Below, in pieces: positions 50,077 through 58,522 of a DNA stretch of 64,000 nt. The position numbers and the translations under genes are program-made. How positions within the stretch are numbered: the first letter of the stretch is position 1; each line of letters opens with the position of its first letter. The notes under the pieces are model-generated. The model saw only the letters and a program-made list of their open reading frames with translations. It searched no databases and was not told the DNA's origin. The stretch is from Salinimicrobium sp. TH3 (GTDB lineage: Bacteria > Bacteroidota > Bacteroidia > Flavobacteriales > Flavobacteriaceae), in contig NZ_JAPONB010000005.1 in NCBI RefSeq assembly GCF_026676115.1, positions 186,001 through 250,000 of the forward strand, read 5' to 3'.

Positions 50077-53000
50077 TTAATTGTTGGTTTCTACAGAAGC
50101 ATTGGTCCTTGCTTCCTGTGCTTTTATCCTGGCTAGTTCCTGTTTGGCTTCATTTACAACTTCGGGGAACTGGGTGAAATTCTTGATCACGTTATCCAGA
50201 ATGTAAGTGGCCTGGTAAGCATCACCTAAGGCATAGAAATTCTTCGCCATCAACACCAGCCCTTTTGCACCAAATAATTTGTAACCCGAATAATCTTTGG
50301 CTAAGCGCTGTACAGCATCATTTGAAGCCTGGAAGTTTCCGGCTTTGTTCTTGAAATAAGCATCATAGTACAATGCCTCGGCTGCCAGCTCTCCGGTGGC
50401 CGATTTCTGCACTTCGGCATAAGCTCTTTTTGCGCGCTCTTCATTTCCCGTTCTCATAGCGGCACGGGCAATGATCACCTGCGCATCGTTTTTAGCACTG
50501 GTTTCGGCATTTGGATTTGCCAGCACCTTTTCGGCATAACTTACAGCTTCATCATATTTTCCTGTTTCCAGGTAAGACTTCATGAGGTTAGACTGTGCAA
50601 AAATGGTATTTTGAGCAAAAGATGCTTGAGATTCAAGACGCTTTAACAGCGGAATAGCTTCGGAATAATTGCTGTTTTCCAGGTAAACTTCGGAAAGTCT
50701 CGCAAGAGATTGCTCGAGATATTCTGATGCCGATCTTCCAATCACATATTTGTAATGCGGAATGCTTTTCTCCCTGTTTCCTTCACGGAAATATAATTGC
50801 CCCAGGTAAAAATGAGCCTGTACCGAATGTATTCCGTTAGGGAATTTTACAAGGTATTTGTCCAGCGCAGTAATGGCCGCTGAAGTATTGTTGTTTTGGT
50901 ACTGTTTTTCGGCAGATTCAAAGGTGGTGTTATCAAGATCTACATCGGTCACTTCCACAAAATCCAGATCTTTAACCCAGTTTGCATATTCATCTGTTCT
51001 ACCCAGATCTACATAAATAAGTCTGGCCGTACTTACTGCCTGGATAGCTTCAGCCGAATTAGGAAAATCGGCTACTACTCTTTTCATCTTTTCCAGCGCC
51101 TGGTTAGGCTTATCATTGTTGTAATAGATCAAGCCCTGCTTAAGCAAAGCCTGCGGGACGAAAGTGCTGCCGGGAACATCTCTAATAAGCCTGTTATAGG
51201 CTTCCATCCCCTGGCTGGTATTGTTCATCGCTACATAAGTATTACCGAGTTCATAGGCTGCATCATCCCGATATGAAGAGCGGGGATATTTCTTAAGAAA
51301 TTCGGTTAACTCCTGAATTTTGGTCTCATTGCGCTGCACAAAACCATAGCTTATTGCTTTCTGAAAAGCTGCATAATCATTTTCGGATCCATTAAGAGCG
51401 ATTGCAGCATTATAAGCATCCATGGCAGGCCAGTAGCTACTGTTCACAAAATGGCTGTCTCCCAATCGCACAAAGGCATCATTCCTCCTGCCCCGATCTT
51501 TAGAAGCATCATTAGCGTAGCGCTTAAAGAACTCTATCGATCTTCCGTAATCGCGCTGTTTAAAATACGCGTAACCTATATTATAATCAAGGTTTTCCTT
51601 TTCTGAAGCTCCCTGTGCACCACTCATACCGGCAAATTCCCGGTAGCCAATCAGGGCTTCATCAAAATTGCGCAGGTTAAAATCGGTCTCAGCTTTCCAG
51701 AAGGTTGCCAGGGCCGTAAAGCGGGGGTCACGTCTTTCTGTAAGGGCAAGATCAAAATATTCCTTTGCTTCACGATACTTTCCTTCTTCAAAAAGTTCCA
51801 GTCCGCGATAAAATGCCACTTGCTGGTAAACTACATTATTTTGAAAATTGCGGTTTCCTTTGAGAAGACGCATTGCTTCTTCATAGTTCTTCGAAGTAAT
51901 AAAAGAGTTGATGAGCAACTCATTAATTTCCTCTTTGGCAGGAGAATTGGGATAAGCCTCCAGGTAGTTCATTAAAACCTGTGGCGTACTTGCATAACTG
52001 TTCCCAATCTCGTAGCTCAATTTAGCGTAATTGAGTGCAGCATCGGCCTTGATCTCAGGATTGAAATCCATCTCGCTGGCATTCTTAAATGCATTGAGTG
52101 CCTGCTGCTTTTTATCATCTTTTAGGTAAGACTGGGCAAGGTGATAATATGCATTTTGGGCGACGGCATTTTTCCCATCAATGATCTTGTTGAATTCGGA
52201 AATGGCAGCCTCATAATTTCCCTGCTGAAAATAGGCGTAACCTAACTGGTAATAATCTGTGTTGTTCCACTTCCCTCTTTCCCCCTGGTATTCTTTTAAA
52301 TAAGGAATAGCTTTTTCGTACTGTCCAAGGTTAAAATAGCTCTCCCCAATAATTTTATTTAGTTCGGACCTGTCGCGGCGATCGGCCCGGGGTAATTGCT
52401 CCAGTCCAAGTTGAATAGCTTTTTCAAAATTCCCCTGCTTAAAATTCATATCGGCCTGGAAGTAAGAAAGATCTTCCTCGTAACGTTCAGTGTCCTCTAC
52501 CTCCTCAAAAAGGGCATTTGCCTGCTCATAATCATCCCCCTCATAAGCCATAAAGCCCAGGTAGTATTTAGCCTGGGAACCATATTTTTTGGAGTCTTTT
52601 ACTTTGCTCAAATATTCTTTAGCTTCTTCAGGCTGATTTGCCTTAAAGTAAGCGTAACCATTATTGAAGTTAAAACGTTCCTTTTCAGCTTTGCTTAAGT
52701 TCCTTTGATCAACCGTGTCATACCACTTGCGGGCAAGAGAATACTTTCCTGTTTCAAAATAATAGTCGGCCACATCGAGATAGGCTGCATTGGTTTTGGT
52801 GCTGGTAGGATAACGCTCCACAAAATCCTCCATGAGCGCATCGGCTCCCGGTTGATTTAAGCGAATAGCAGCATTGGCTATATAATAGGCGGCATTGGCC
52901 TTGATCCTTTCATCATCCACTTCATCCTGTACTTCATCAAATAAGGTTTGTGCGGCAAGATATTGCTGATTGTTGTATAACTCCAGGGCGCGGTTATAAT

Positions 53001-53097
53001 CGGCCAGTTCATTTGTCTGAATAGCAGATTGTTGTGAAAAACCTAAAACCGAAGAAAAAACAAGGACAACAAAAAGGCAGATTTTGCAATGTTTCAT
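50077..53097 (-). CDS. Exported tetratricopeptide-repeat protein
   Basis: A 1006-residue protein with signal peptide (MKHCKICLFVVLVFSSVLGFSQQ) and TPR units over nearly its whole length, e.g. AYYLGQ-type sequences such as GESYFNLGQYEKAIPYLKEY and LGYAYFQQGNYEAAISEFNKI; I count at least fifteen. The C terminus is charged. It is probably a periplasmic scaffold for the outer-membrane protein encoded behind it. A -7 box TATCTTTG lies 26 bases upstream. The ftsE gene is divergent. Confidence 0.9.
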   Translation of the reverse strand: MKHCKICLFVVLVFSSVLGFSQQSAIQTNELADYNRALELYNNQQYLAAQTLFDEVQDEVDDERIKANAAYYIANAAIRLNQPGADALMEDFVERYPTSTKTNAAYLDVADYYFETGKYSLARKWYDTVDQRNLSKAEKERFNFNNGYAYFKANQPEEAKEYLSKVKDSKKYGSQAKYYLGFMAYEGDDYEQANALFEEVEDTERYEEDLSYFQADMNFKQGNFEKAIQLGLEQLPRADRRDRSELNKIIGESYFNLGQYEKAIPYLKEYQGERGKWNNTDYYQLGYAYFQQGNYEAAISEFNKIIDGKNAVAQNAYYHLAQSYLKDDKKQQALNAFKNASEMDFNPEIKADAALNYAKLSYEIGNSYASTPQVLMNYLEAYPNSPAKEEINELLINSFITSKNYEEAMRLLKGNRNFQNNVVYQQVAFYRGLELFEEGKYREAKEYFDLALTERRDPRFTALATFWKAETDFNLRNFDEALIGYREFAGMSGAQGASEKENLDYNIGYAYFKQRDYGRSIEFFKRYANDASKDRGRRNDAFVRLGDSHFVNSSYWPAMDAYNAAIALNGSENDYAAFQKAISYGFVQRNETKIQELTEFLKKYPRSSYRDDAAYELGNTYVAMNNTSQGMEAYNRLIRDVPGSTFVPQALLKQGLIYYNNDKPNQALEKMKRVVADFPNSAEAIQAVSTARLIYVDLGRTDEYANWVKDLDFVEVTDVDLDNTTFESAEKQYQNNNTSAAITALDKYLVKFPNGIHSVQAHFYLGQLYFREGNREKSIPHYKYVIGRSASEYLEQSLARLSEVYLENSNYSEAIPLLKRLESQASFAQNTIFAQSNLMKSYLETGKYDEAVSYAEKVLANPNAETSAKNDAQVIIARAAMRTGNEERAKRAYAEVQKSATGELAAEALYYDAYFKNKAGNFQASNDAVQRLAKDYSGYKLFGAKGLVLMAKNFYALGDAYQATYILDNVIKNFTQFPEVVNEAKQELARIKAQEARTNASVETNN

Positions 53098-53123
53098 TCG
53101 TAAATTTTATTTTGTTGATGATT

Positions 53124-53131
53124 CAAAGATA
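53124..53131 (-). promoter_or_regulatory. -7 box of the TPR-barrel operon
   Basis: TATCTTTG on the minus strand, 26 bases before the start codon of the TPR protein, matches TAnnTTTG; no TTG at -33. Confidence 0.45.
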
Positions 53132-53296
53132 TAAGAAACTCTAAGGTAATAACGCCTATGTTGTAAGATAAATTATGTCTTTCCGTTAAATGAAACCTAA
53201 AATTTCCTTCGAAAAATTTCGGCAGAAGAAAAGCAACACAAGCTCATATATTTACGTTCTCTTTCTTACTTTTACCTCTCAAAAATGTGATTTTTC

Positions 53297-53980
53297 ATGT
53301 CCAATAATGTTCTGTACCTAAAAGACGCTGCCATTTATCAACGGGAGACCCTTATCCTTTCTGAAGTTAATATAGAGATCGAAAAAGGGGAATTCGTTTA
53401 CCTCATCGGGAAAACCGGAACAGGAAAAAGTAGTTTCATGAAAACCCTTTATGGCGATCTTCCTCTAACCGAAGGTGAAGGCCAGATAGTGGATTACGAT
53501 TTGCGCACGCTTAAGGAAAAAGATATCCCGTTCCTGCGCCGCAAACTTGGTGTCGTATTTCAGGATTTTAAGCTGCTCAACGATCGTAATGTCAATGAGA
53601 ACCTGCTGTTTGTACTTAAAGCTACGGGCTGGAAAGACAGGGCATCTATGGATGCCAAAATCGAGGAAGTTCTTAAAAAAGTAGGAATGGGCACCAAGGG
53701 TTTTAAAAACCCCTACCAACTTTCGGGAGGAGAGCAACAACGTATAGCCATCGCCCGTGCGCTTCTTAATGACCCCGAACTCATTTTAGCCGATGAACCC
53801 ACCGGAAACCTCGACCCACAAACTTCGGTTGAAGTGATGGAGGTCCTTCAACAAATCAGTAAAAACGGAAAAACCATTCTCATGGCTACTCATGATTACG
53901 CTTTACTGCTGAAGTATCCTTCCAAAACCCTCAAGTGCGACGGACAAAAAGTATTTGAGGTGGTTCAAAAAACAGTGTAA
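53297..53980 (+). CDS. ftsE: Cell division ATP-binding protein FtsE
   Basis: An ABC ATPase of 227 residues. Walker [10 protein letters not shown] (38-46), Q-loop [17 protein letters not shown], signature [15 protein letters not shown], Walker [13 protein letters not shown] and the H-loop ATHD are present. It fits FtsE, partner of FtsX in activating septal peptidoglycan hydrolases. The ftsX gene is not adjacent in this window. The start at 53297 (ATG) is supported by normal N-terminal sequence. It is divergent from the TPR gene. Confidence 0.9.
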   Translation: MSNNVLYLKDAAIYQRETLILSEVNIEIEKGEFVYLIGKTGTGKSSFMKTLYGDLPLTEGEGQIVDYDLRTLKEKDIPFLRRKLGVVFQDFKLLNDRNVNENLLFVLKATGWKDRASMDAKIEEVLKKVGMGTKGFKNPYQLSGGEQQRIAIARALLNDPELILADEPTGNLDPQTSVEVMEVLQQISKNGKTILMATHDYALLLKYPSKTLKCDGQKVFEVVQKTV

Positions 53981-53986
53981 CGGAAG

Positions 53987-54056
53987 CAACAAATCCCAGG
54001 CACCAAATTCCAGGCAACAAATTCCAAGCAGCAAATCTCAGGCAACAAATTCGAAA
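53987..54056 (+). repeat. 14-base (2 x 7) tandem repeat after ftsE
   Basis: Five units of 14 bases around the consensus CAACAAATTCCAGG run without gap, starting six bases after the ftsE stop codon. Each unit is two heptads (CAnCAAA and TTCCAGG). Confidence 0.9.
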
Positions 54057-54121
54057 GAAGCCGAAAGACAACCGAATTTAAGCTCTTATTTTTAGGTTAA
54101 AGGATAATACTGCTTCCTCAT

Positions 54122-54166
54122 TGGGAGATTGCTTGGCTTACTGCGTGTGCTCGCAAGGACGGTTCA
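54122..54166. repeat. Fragment of a dispersed palindromic repeat
   Basis: CATTGGGAGATTGCTTGG ... GTGCTCGCAAGGACGG resembles the widespread bacterial intergenic repeat with GAGATTGCTTCG...CTCGCAATGACG. The copy is degenerate. A related end (CTCGTCCCTCAGAATGAGG) lies at about 2430-2453. Confidence 0.4.
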
Positions 54167-54187
54167 AAACAAAACCAGCGCACAAAG

Positions 54188-54226
54188 AAAACACCTTCCA
54201 AAAATGACATTTTTGGAAGGTGTTTT
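54188..54226. terminator. 17-base-pair perfect hairpin between convergent ftsE and YgjV-like genes
   Basis: AAAACACCTTCCAAAAA pairs perfectly with TTTTTGGAAGGTGTTTT around a five-base loop (TGACA). A on the left and T on the right make it a bidirectional terminator for convergent genes. The core is the best example of the CTTCCAAAAA hairpin family here. Confidence 0.9.
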
Positions 54227-54269
54227 CTGTAATTCTAACTTTTTACCTCGTTCTTCTTCACTTTAACTT

Positions 54270-54509
54270 CTAACCTTCAGTGTTCTTCCGGTTAATGAAG
54301 AGGTAATAAATATTGATAAGAATAATAGCACCGTTTGTTATAGTGATTGGCAAGGAATCAAGAAGAATTCCGTAGGCGACAAATAAACCGCAGCCAAGAC
54401 TGTTGATGTATCTTAAGGTGGTTATGTTTCTCATTAGGAAGGACAATAGCAAAAAGAAAGATGCCAGGTATCCAATCCATTCTATGTAAGATATTCCAAG
54501 TATTTCCAT
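54270..54509 (-). CDS. Three-span membrane protein (YgjV/CBU_0592-like)
   Basis: A 79-residue membrane protein with three helices (about 8-25, 30-45 and 55-72). IEWIGYLASFFLLLSFLMRNITTLRYINSLGCGLFVAYGI resembles the YgjV/CBU_0592 family (EamA-like small proteins), in which the RxxNxxG motif is conserved. Function unknown. It is convergent with ftsE; the terminator between them is shared. Confidence 0.75.
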   Translation of the reverse strand: MEILGISYIEWIGYLASFFLLLSFLMRNITTLRYINSLGCGLFVAYGILLDSLPITITNGAIILINIYYLFINRKNTEG

Positions 54510-54596
54510 TTTAATTTCAGGAGTTAAAATTTATAGATTCAAGATCGGGAAGGTCGCTTTCACTGTTTCCCGGGTTATTAAAAGAATTTAAAATAT

Positions 54597-54631
54597 AAGA
54601 GCCGCCAAAATTACGAATTTTGGCGGCTCTT
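54597..54631 (-). terminator. Terminator of typA
   Basis: A 16-base-pair stem AAGAGCCGCCAAAATT / AATTTTGGCGGCTCTT around a three-base loop, 19 bases after the typA stop, with a T-rich minus-strand tail. Confidence 0.8.
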
Positions 54632-54649
54632 AATATATATTTCCCTTAA

Positions 54650-56449
54650 TTAAAAGGTCTTATTTCTCTTTCTGTCGTTCTCTGTAAGATAGATCTTTCT
54701 TAGACGTATATGTTTTGGCGTAACCTCAACATATTCATCCTTTTGAATATATTCCAGTGCCTCTTCAAGAGAGAACTTTATTGCCGGAACTATCTTCGCT
54801 TTATCATCTGCCCCAGAAGAACGTACGTTGGAAAGCTTCTTGGTTTTAGTAATGTTCACCACCATATCATCCTGGCGCGAGTTCTCTCCAATTACCTGAC
54901 CTTCATAGATATCTTCTCCCGGATCAACAAAAAACTTTCCACGATCCTGAAGTTTATCTATAGAGTAAGGAATAGCTTTTCCTTTTTCCATGGATACCAA
55001 AGAACCGTTTTGACGCTCTGGAATTCCTCCTTTAAGCGGCTGATATTCCTTGTACCGGTGTGCCATAATTGCTTCTCCAGCAGTAGCAGTAAGCAGTTGA
55101 TTACGTAATCCTATAATACCGCGTGAAGGAATCTGGAACTGGATGGTCATCCTGTCTCCTTTTCCCTCCATGCTCAACATTTCACCTTTTCTCATAGTCA
55201 CCATCTCCACTGCTTTTCCAGAAACATCTTCAGGAAGGTCAATGGTTAACTCTTCAATAGGTTCGCATTTCACTCCGTCAATCTCCTTGATGATCACCTG
55301 TGGCTGACCAATTTGAAGCTCATAGCCTTCACGACGCATGGTTTCAATTAATACAGATAAGTGAAGAACACCACGACCAAACACCATAAATTTATCGGCA
55401 CTATCGGTCTCCTCCACTCTAAGGGCAAGATTCTTTTCAAGCTCCTTCATTAGACGTTCCTTGATGTGTCTCGAGGTAACGAATTTCCCGTCTTTTCCAA
55501 AGAAAGGGGAATCGTTGATGGTGAACAACATGCTCATTGTTGGTTCATCAATAGCGATTGTTTTAAGTCCTTCAGGATTTTCAATATCGGCAACAGTATC
55601 CCCAATTTCGAAACCTTCAAGTCCAACAATAGCACAAATATCTCCCGCCTGTACTTCTTCTATCTTTCTACGGCCAAGACCTTCAAAAGTATGTAATTCT
55701 TTAATTTTAGTTTTCTTGATGCTGCCATCTCTCTTCACAAGCGCAACCTGCATTCCTTCTCTCAAAGTACCGCGTTGAAGACGACCAATTGCGATCCTTC
55801 CCGTAAAAGAAGAAAAGTCAAGAGAAGTAATCAACATTTGTGGAGACCCTTCTTCAATTTTTGGTGAAGGAATATGCTCAATAACCATATCAAGCAAAGG
55901 CTCAATATTCTTAGTCTCATTTCTCCAGTCGTCACTCATCCAGTTATTCTTGGCCGAACCATAGACTGAAGGAAAATCAAGCTGCCATTCTTCGGCACCA
56001 AGTTCGAACATCAAGTCAAAAACTTTCTCATGCACTTCCTCGGGAGTACAGTTCTCTTTATCAACTTTATTAATTACCACACAAGGTTTCAATCCAAGGT
56101 CAATAGCTTTTTGAAGTACAAAACGCGTTTGCGGCATTGGACCTTCAAAAGCATCTACCAAAAGCAGTACACCATCGGCCATGTTCAACACCCTTTCAAC
56201 TTCTCCTCCAAAGTCGGCGTGACCTGGGGTATCGATGATGTTAATCTTTGTTCCTTTATAAACTACGGAAACATTCTTAGAGGTAATGGTAATCCCACGC
56301 TCCCTTTCAAGATCATTGTTGTCAAGGATAAGATCCCCGGTATTTTCGTTTTCCCTGAATAGCTGACAATGGTACATAATTTTATCTACCAGAGTAGTCT
56401 TTCCGTGGTCAACGTGTGCGATAATCGCGATATTCTTAATAGCTGTCAT
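54650..56449 (-). CDS. typA: Translational GTPase TypA/BipA
   Basis: A 599-residue ribosome-binding GTPase. G1 AHVDHGKTT (11-19), G3 [17 protein letters not shown]4 NKVD, then EF-G-like domains and the BipA-specific C-terminal domain ([27 protein letters not shown]). A -7 box TACCTTTG lies 26 bases upstream. It promotes growth at low temperature and under stress in other bacteria. Assignment is secure. Confidence 0.97.
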   Translation of the reverse strand: MTAIKNIAIIAHVDHGKTTLVDKIMYHCQLFRENENTGDLILDNNDLERERGITITSKNVSVVYKGTKINIIDTPGHADFGGEVERVLNMADGVLLLVDAFEGPMPQTRFVLQKAIDLGLKPCVVINKVDKENCTPEEVHEKVFDLMFELGAEEWQLDFPSVYGSAKNNWMSDDWRNETKNIEPLLDMVIEHIPSPKIEEGSPQMLITSLDFSSFTGRIAIGRLQRGTLREGMQVALVKRDGSIKKTKIKELHTFEGLGRRKIEEVQAGDICAIVGLEGFEIGDTVADIENPEGLKTIAIDEPTMSMLFTINDSPFFGKDGKFVTSRHIKERLMKELEKNLALRVEETDSADKFMVFGRGVLHLSVLIETMRREGYELQIGQPQVIIKEIDGVKCEPIEELTIDLPEDVSGKAVEMVTMRKGEMLSMEGKGDRMTIQFQIPSRGIIGLRNQLLTATAGEAIMAHRYKEYQPLKGGIPERQNGSLVSMEKGKAIPYSIDKLQDRGKFFVDPGEDIYEGQVIGENSRQDDMVVNITKTKKLSNVRSSGADDKAKIVPAIKFSLEEALEYIQKDEYVEVTPKHIRLRKIYLTENDRKRNKTF

Positions 56450-56474
56450 ATAAACGCCTGATTTTTAAAGGCTG

Positions 56475-56482
56475 CAAAGGTA
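56475..56482 (-). promoter_or_regulatory. -7 box of typA
   Basis: TACCTTTG followed by CAGCC on the minus strand, 26 bases before the ATG; the same TTTGCAGC ending occurs before the cysK-like, rpsU, YkgJ and prfC genes. Confidence 0.5.
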
Positions 56483-56756
56483 CGTTTATTTTTTCCATTT
56501 AAAATAGCCTTGCTTTGATTTAAATTTAATTTTAGCAGCCATTTAACGACATGACCTTCAGATAGTTAACTAAGATGCCTTATTAGTGAGCCTTCCTGGC
56601 GTAACATTTAAAAAAAGGAATAGCATCTATAAAGCCCAAAAACTGAGACTCCTCATATTTTAAGATTGTAAAATTCATTTAAAGATCATAATTCCTTAAT
56701 TTTAAGTAATTGTGCTCCAATATTTTACACGAATAAGAATTAAAAATATAAGTGCT

Positions 56757-57350
56757 ATGAAGTCAATAAAAAAATGGAAGAAAAAGAATTTGCTGCTCTG
56801 GATTGTAGTACTGGGATTATTTGTTTGGAGTCAACCCGTTACAGCCCAGGTGGATGGTAAACCGAGCCTTGACTTTCCTATGGAGGAAGAACTAATTCAA
56901 AAGGCCAAAGAAACAGTTAAAGCTTATGAAATGGGGAATTGGGACGCACTCAGGGAACATTCTGATGCAGATGCAATGTTTTACAACCTGGGAAGCTACG
57001 ACAGCCTTAGCCTAAAAGAAACAATAAACTACTGGAGCAAAGGCCGTGAGATCGCCACTCCTGTATTGGCCGAAGATGGTGTATGGCTGGGAGTGACTGT
57101 TCCCGAAGGCCCAAGAGAGGGCAACTGGGTTTTACATTGGGGATATAATACCCTTAGTTATCCTAATGGTGAAACTATTAGCTTTCCATATCACGTCGCT
57201 TTAAAGTTCAAGGATGATAAAGTGAGTCGCGCTCATTTTTATTATGACAACAACAGGATAATTCGCGGACTGGGTTATGAAATTCGACCCCCGTTTGATG
57301 AAGAGCTGAATGACAGTTTATCGCAAGGTGATAAAAGTGGCAACCATTAG
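56757..57350 (+). CDS. NTF2-like/SnoaL-type secreted protein
   Basis: A 197-residue protein with a signal-anchor or signal peptide (KKNLLLWIVVLGLFVWSQPVTAQ). The mature part is a SnoaL/NTF2-like domain (AKETVKAYEMGNWDALREHSDADAMFYN ... YHVALKFKDDKVSRAHFYYDNNRIIRGLGYEIRPPF). The frame is open to an ATG at 56712, but the ATG at 56757 precedes a basic N-region and hydrophobic core and is the better start. Function unknown. kdsA follows 62 bases downstream on the same strand. Confidence 0.7.
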   Translation: MKSIKKWKKKNLLLWIVVLGLFVWSQPVTAQVDGKPSLDFPMEEELIQKAKETVKAYEMGNWDALREHSDADAMFYNLGSYDSLSLKETINYWSKGREIATPVLAEDGVWLGVTVPEGPREGNWVLHWGYNTLSYPNGETISFPYHVALKFKDDKVSRAHFYYDNNRIIRGLGYEIRPPFDEELNDSLSQGDKSGNH

Positions 57351-57389
57351 TAACCCAAAGCCCGGTGCGTATAAAATTTCCAAAAAAGG

Positions 57390-57397
57390 TATCTTTG
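57390..57397 (+). promoter_or_regulatory. -7 box of kdsA
   Basis: TATCTTTG followed by CAG lies 15 bases before the kdsA ATG, so the leader would be short; no clear -33 TTG. Confidence 0.5.
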
Positions 57398-57412
57398 CAG
57401 TAAATTTATTTT

Positions 57413-58231
57413 ATGCAACTCAACAAAATACCACAGATAAAGCACACAGATTCGAACAATTTCTTTTTGCTAGCCGGCCCCTGTGCCATTGAAGGCGAAG
57501 AGATGGCATTAAGAATCGCCGAAACAATTTTAAAAATTACAGATAAGCTACAGATCCCTTTTATCTTTAAAGGATCATTTAAAAAAGCAAACCGAAGCAG
57601 GGTTGACAGCTTCACGGGAATTGGAGATGAAAAGGCTCTAAAAATTCTTCGGAAGGTTTCTGAAACTTTTCACATCCCCACGGTAACCGATATTCACGAA
57701 AGAGAAGATGCTACCCTGGCGGCAGAATATGTGGATGTACTTCAAATTCCTGCATTTTTAGTGCGGCAAACAGATCTTGTTGTCGCAGCCGCCGAAACCG
57801 GAAAAGTAGTCAATCTCAAAAAAGGACAATTCATGAGTCCCGAAAGCATGAAACATGCCGTGACCAAAGTAACCGACAGCAATAATGAGCAGGTAATGGT
57901 GACCGACCGGGGGACTATGTTTGGTTATCACGATATGATAGTCGACTTCCGCGGAATCCCAACCATGCGTGAATTTGCACCTACAGTGCTGGATGTTACC
58001 CATTCCCTGCAACAGCCCAACCAAAGCAGCGGAGTTACCGGTGGAAGACCCGATATGATAGAAACCATCGCCCGTGCCGGAATAGCAACAGGAGCCGATG
58101 GATTATTCATTGAAACTCACTTCGATCCCGCAAATGCGAAAAGTGACGGTGCCAATATGTTGGACATACAATATTTGGAGAAATTGCTGAGCAACCTAAC
58201 AGCAATCAGAAAGACTATAAATTCTTTTTAA
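57413..58231 (+). CDS. kdsA: 2-dehydro-3-deoxyphosphooctonate aldolase (KDO-8-phosphate synthase)
   Basis: A 272-residue enzyme that condenses phosphoenolpyruvate with arabinose 5-phosphate, the first committed step of KDO synthesis for lipopolysaccharide. LLAGPCAIEGEEMA, FKGSFKKANRSRVDSFTGIGDEKALKIL and ATLAAEYVDVLQIPAFLVRQTDLV are conserved, as are the KKGQFMSPESM and GLFIETHFDPANAKSDGANML blocks. The strong terminator after the stop and REP-like palindromes lie downstream. Confidence 0.96.
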   Translation: MQLNKIPQIKHTDSNNFFLLAGPCAIEGEEMALRIAETILKITDKLQIPFIFKGSFKKANRSRVDSFTGIGDEKALKILRKVSETFHIPTVTDIHEREDATLAAEYVDVLQIPAFLVRQTDLVVAAAETGKVVNLKKGQFMSPESMKHAVTKVTDSNNEQVMVTDRGTMFGYHDMIVDFRGIPTMREFAPTVLDVTHSLQQPNQSSGVTGGRPDMIETIARAGIATGADGLFIETHFDPANAKSDGANMLDIQYLEKLLSNLTAIRKTINSF

Positions 58232-58242
58232 TGTGGTAGCTC

Positions 58243-58265
58243 GGCACGGATTGCAAATCCGCGCC
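58243..58265 (-). repeat. REP-like palindrome, copy 1
   Basis: GGCACGGATTGCAAATCCGCGCC folds into a hairpin with ten pairs and a three-base loop (the single A/C mismatch is a G-U pair in the minus-strand RNA). A near-identical copy lies at 58398-58419, same orientation. Confidence 0.75.
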
Positions 58266-58281
58266 AACTTAGAGATACTTT

Positions 58282-58319
58282 AGGCCTAACAGGTTTCAAA
58301 AACCTGTTAGGCCTTTTTA
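58282..58319 (+). terminator. Terminator of kdsA
   Basis: A 15-base-pair stem AGGCCTAACAGGTTT / AACCTGTTAGGCCTT around a short CAAA loop, followed by T residues, 50 bases after the kdsA stop. Confidence 0.9.
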
Positions 58320-58397
58320 TTTGATACTCTCTTTTTATTCTTTTCGGTTTCCCGATTAAGAATGTGCGCAATTGTAATTCATTAGTACATGAAGTCT

Positions 58398-58419
58398 GCA
58401 CGGATTACAAATCCGCGCC
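58398..58419 (-). repeat. REP-like palindrome, copy 2
   Basis: GCACGGATTACAAATCCGCGCC differs from copy 1 at one base (TTGCAAA versus TTACAAA) in the loop and forms the same hairpin. The two copies are about 155 bases apart, on either side of the kdsA terminator. Confidence 0.75.
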
Positions 58420-58461
58420 ATCTGAGATTTCCAATAATTTTATTTGGATTTATAGAATAGC

Positions 58462-58493
58462 AAAACCCCGCTCCTTTTCAGAAGCGGGGTTTT
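58462..58493 (-). terminator. Terminator of the ribonucleotide reductase gene
   Basis: Stem AAAACCCCGCT / AGCGGGGTTTT with a loop of about ten bases lies 29 bases after the stop of the reductase gene on the minus strand. Confidence 0.75.
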
Positions 58494-58522
58494 CCTATTT
58501 ACCGGGGGACTAAATTAAATTC

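Noticed and set aside
53987-54056. CRISPR array
   Set aside because: The 14-base units have no spacers; it is a simple tandem repeat.
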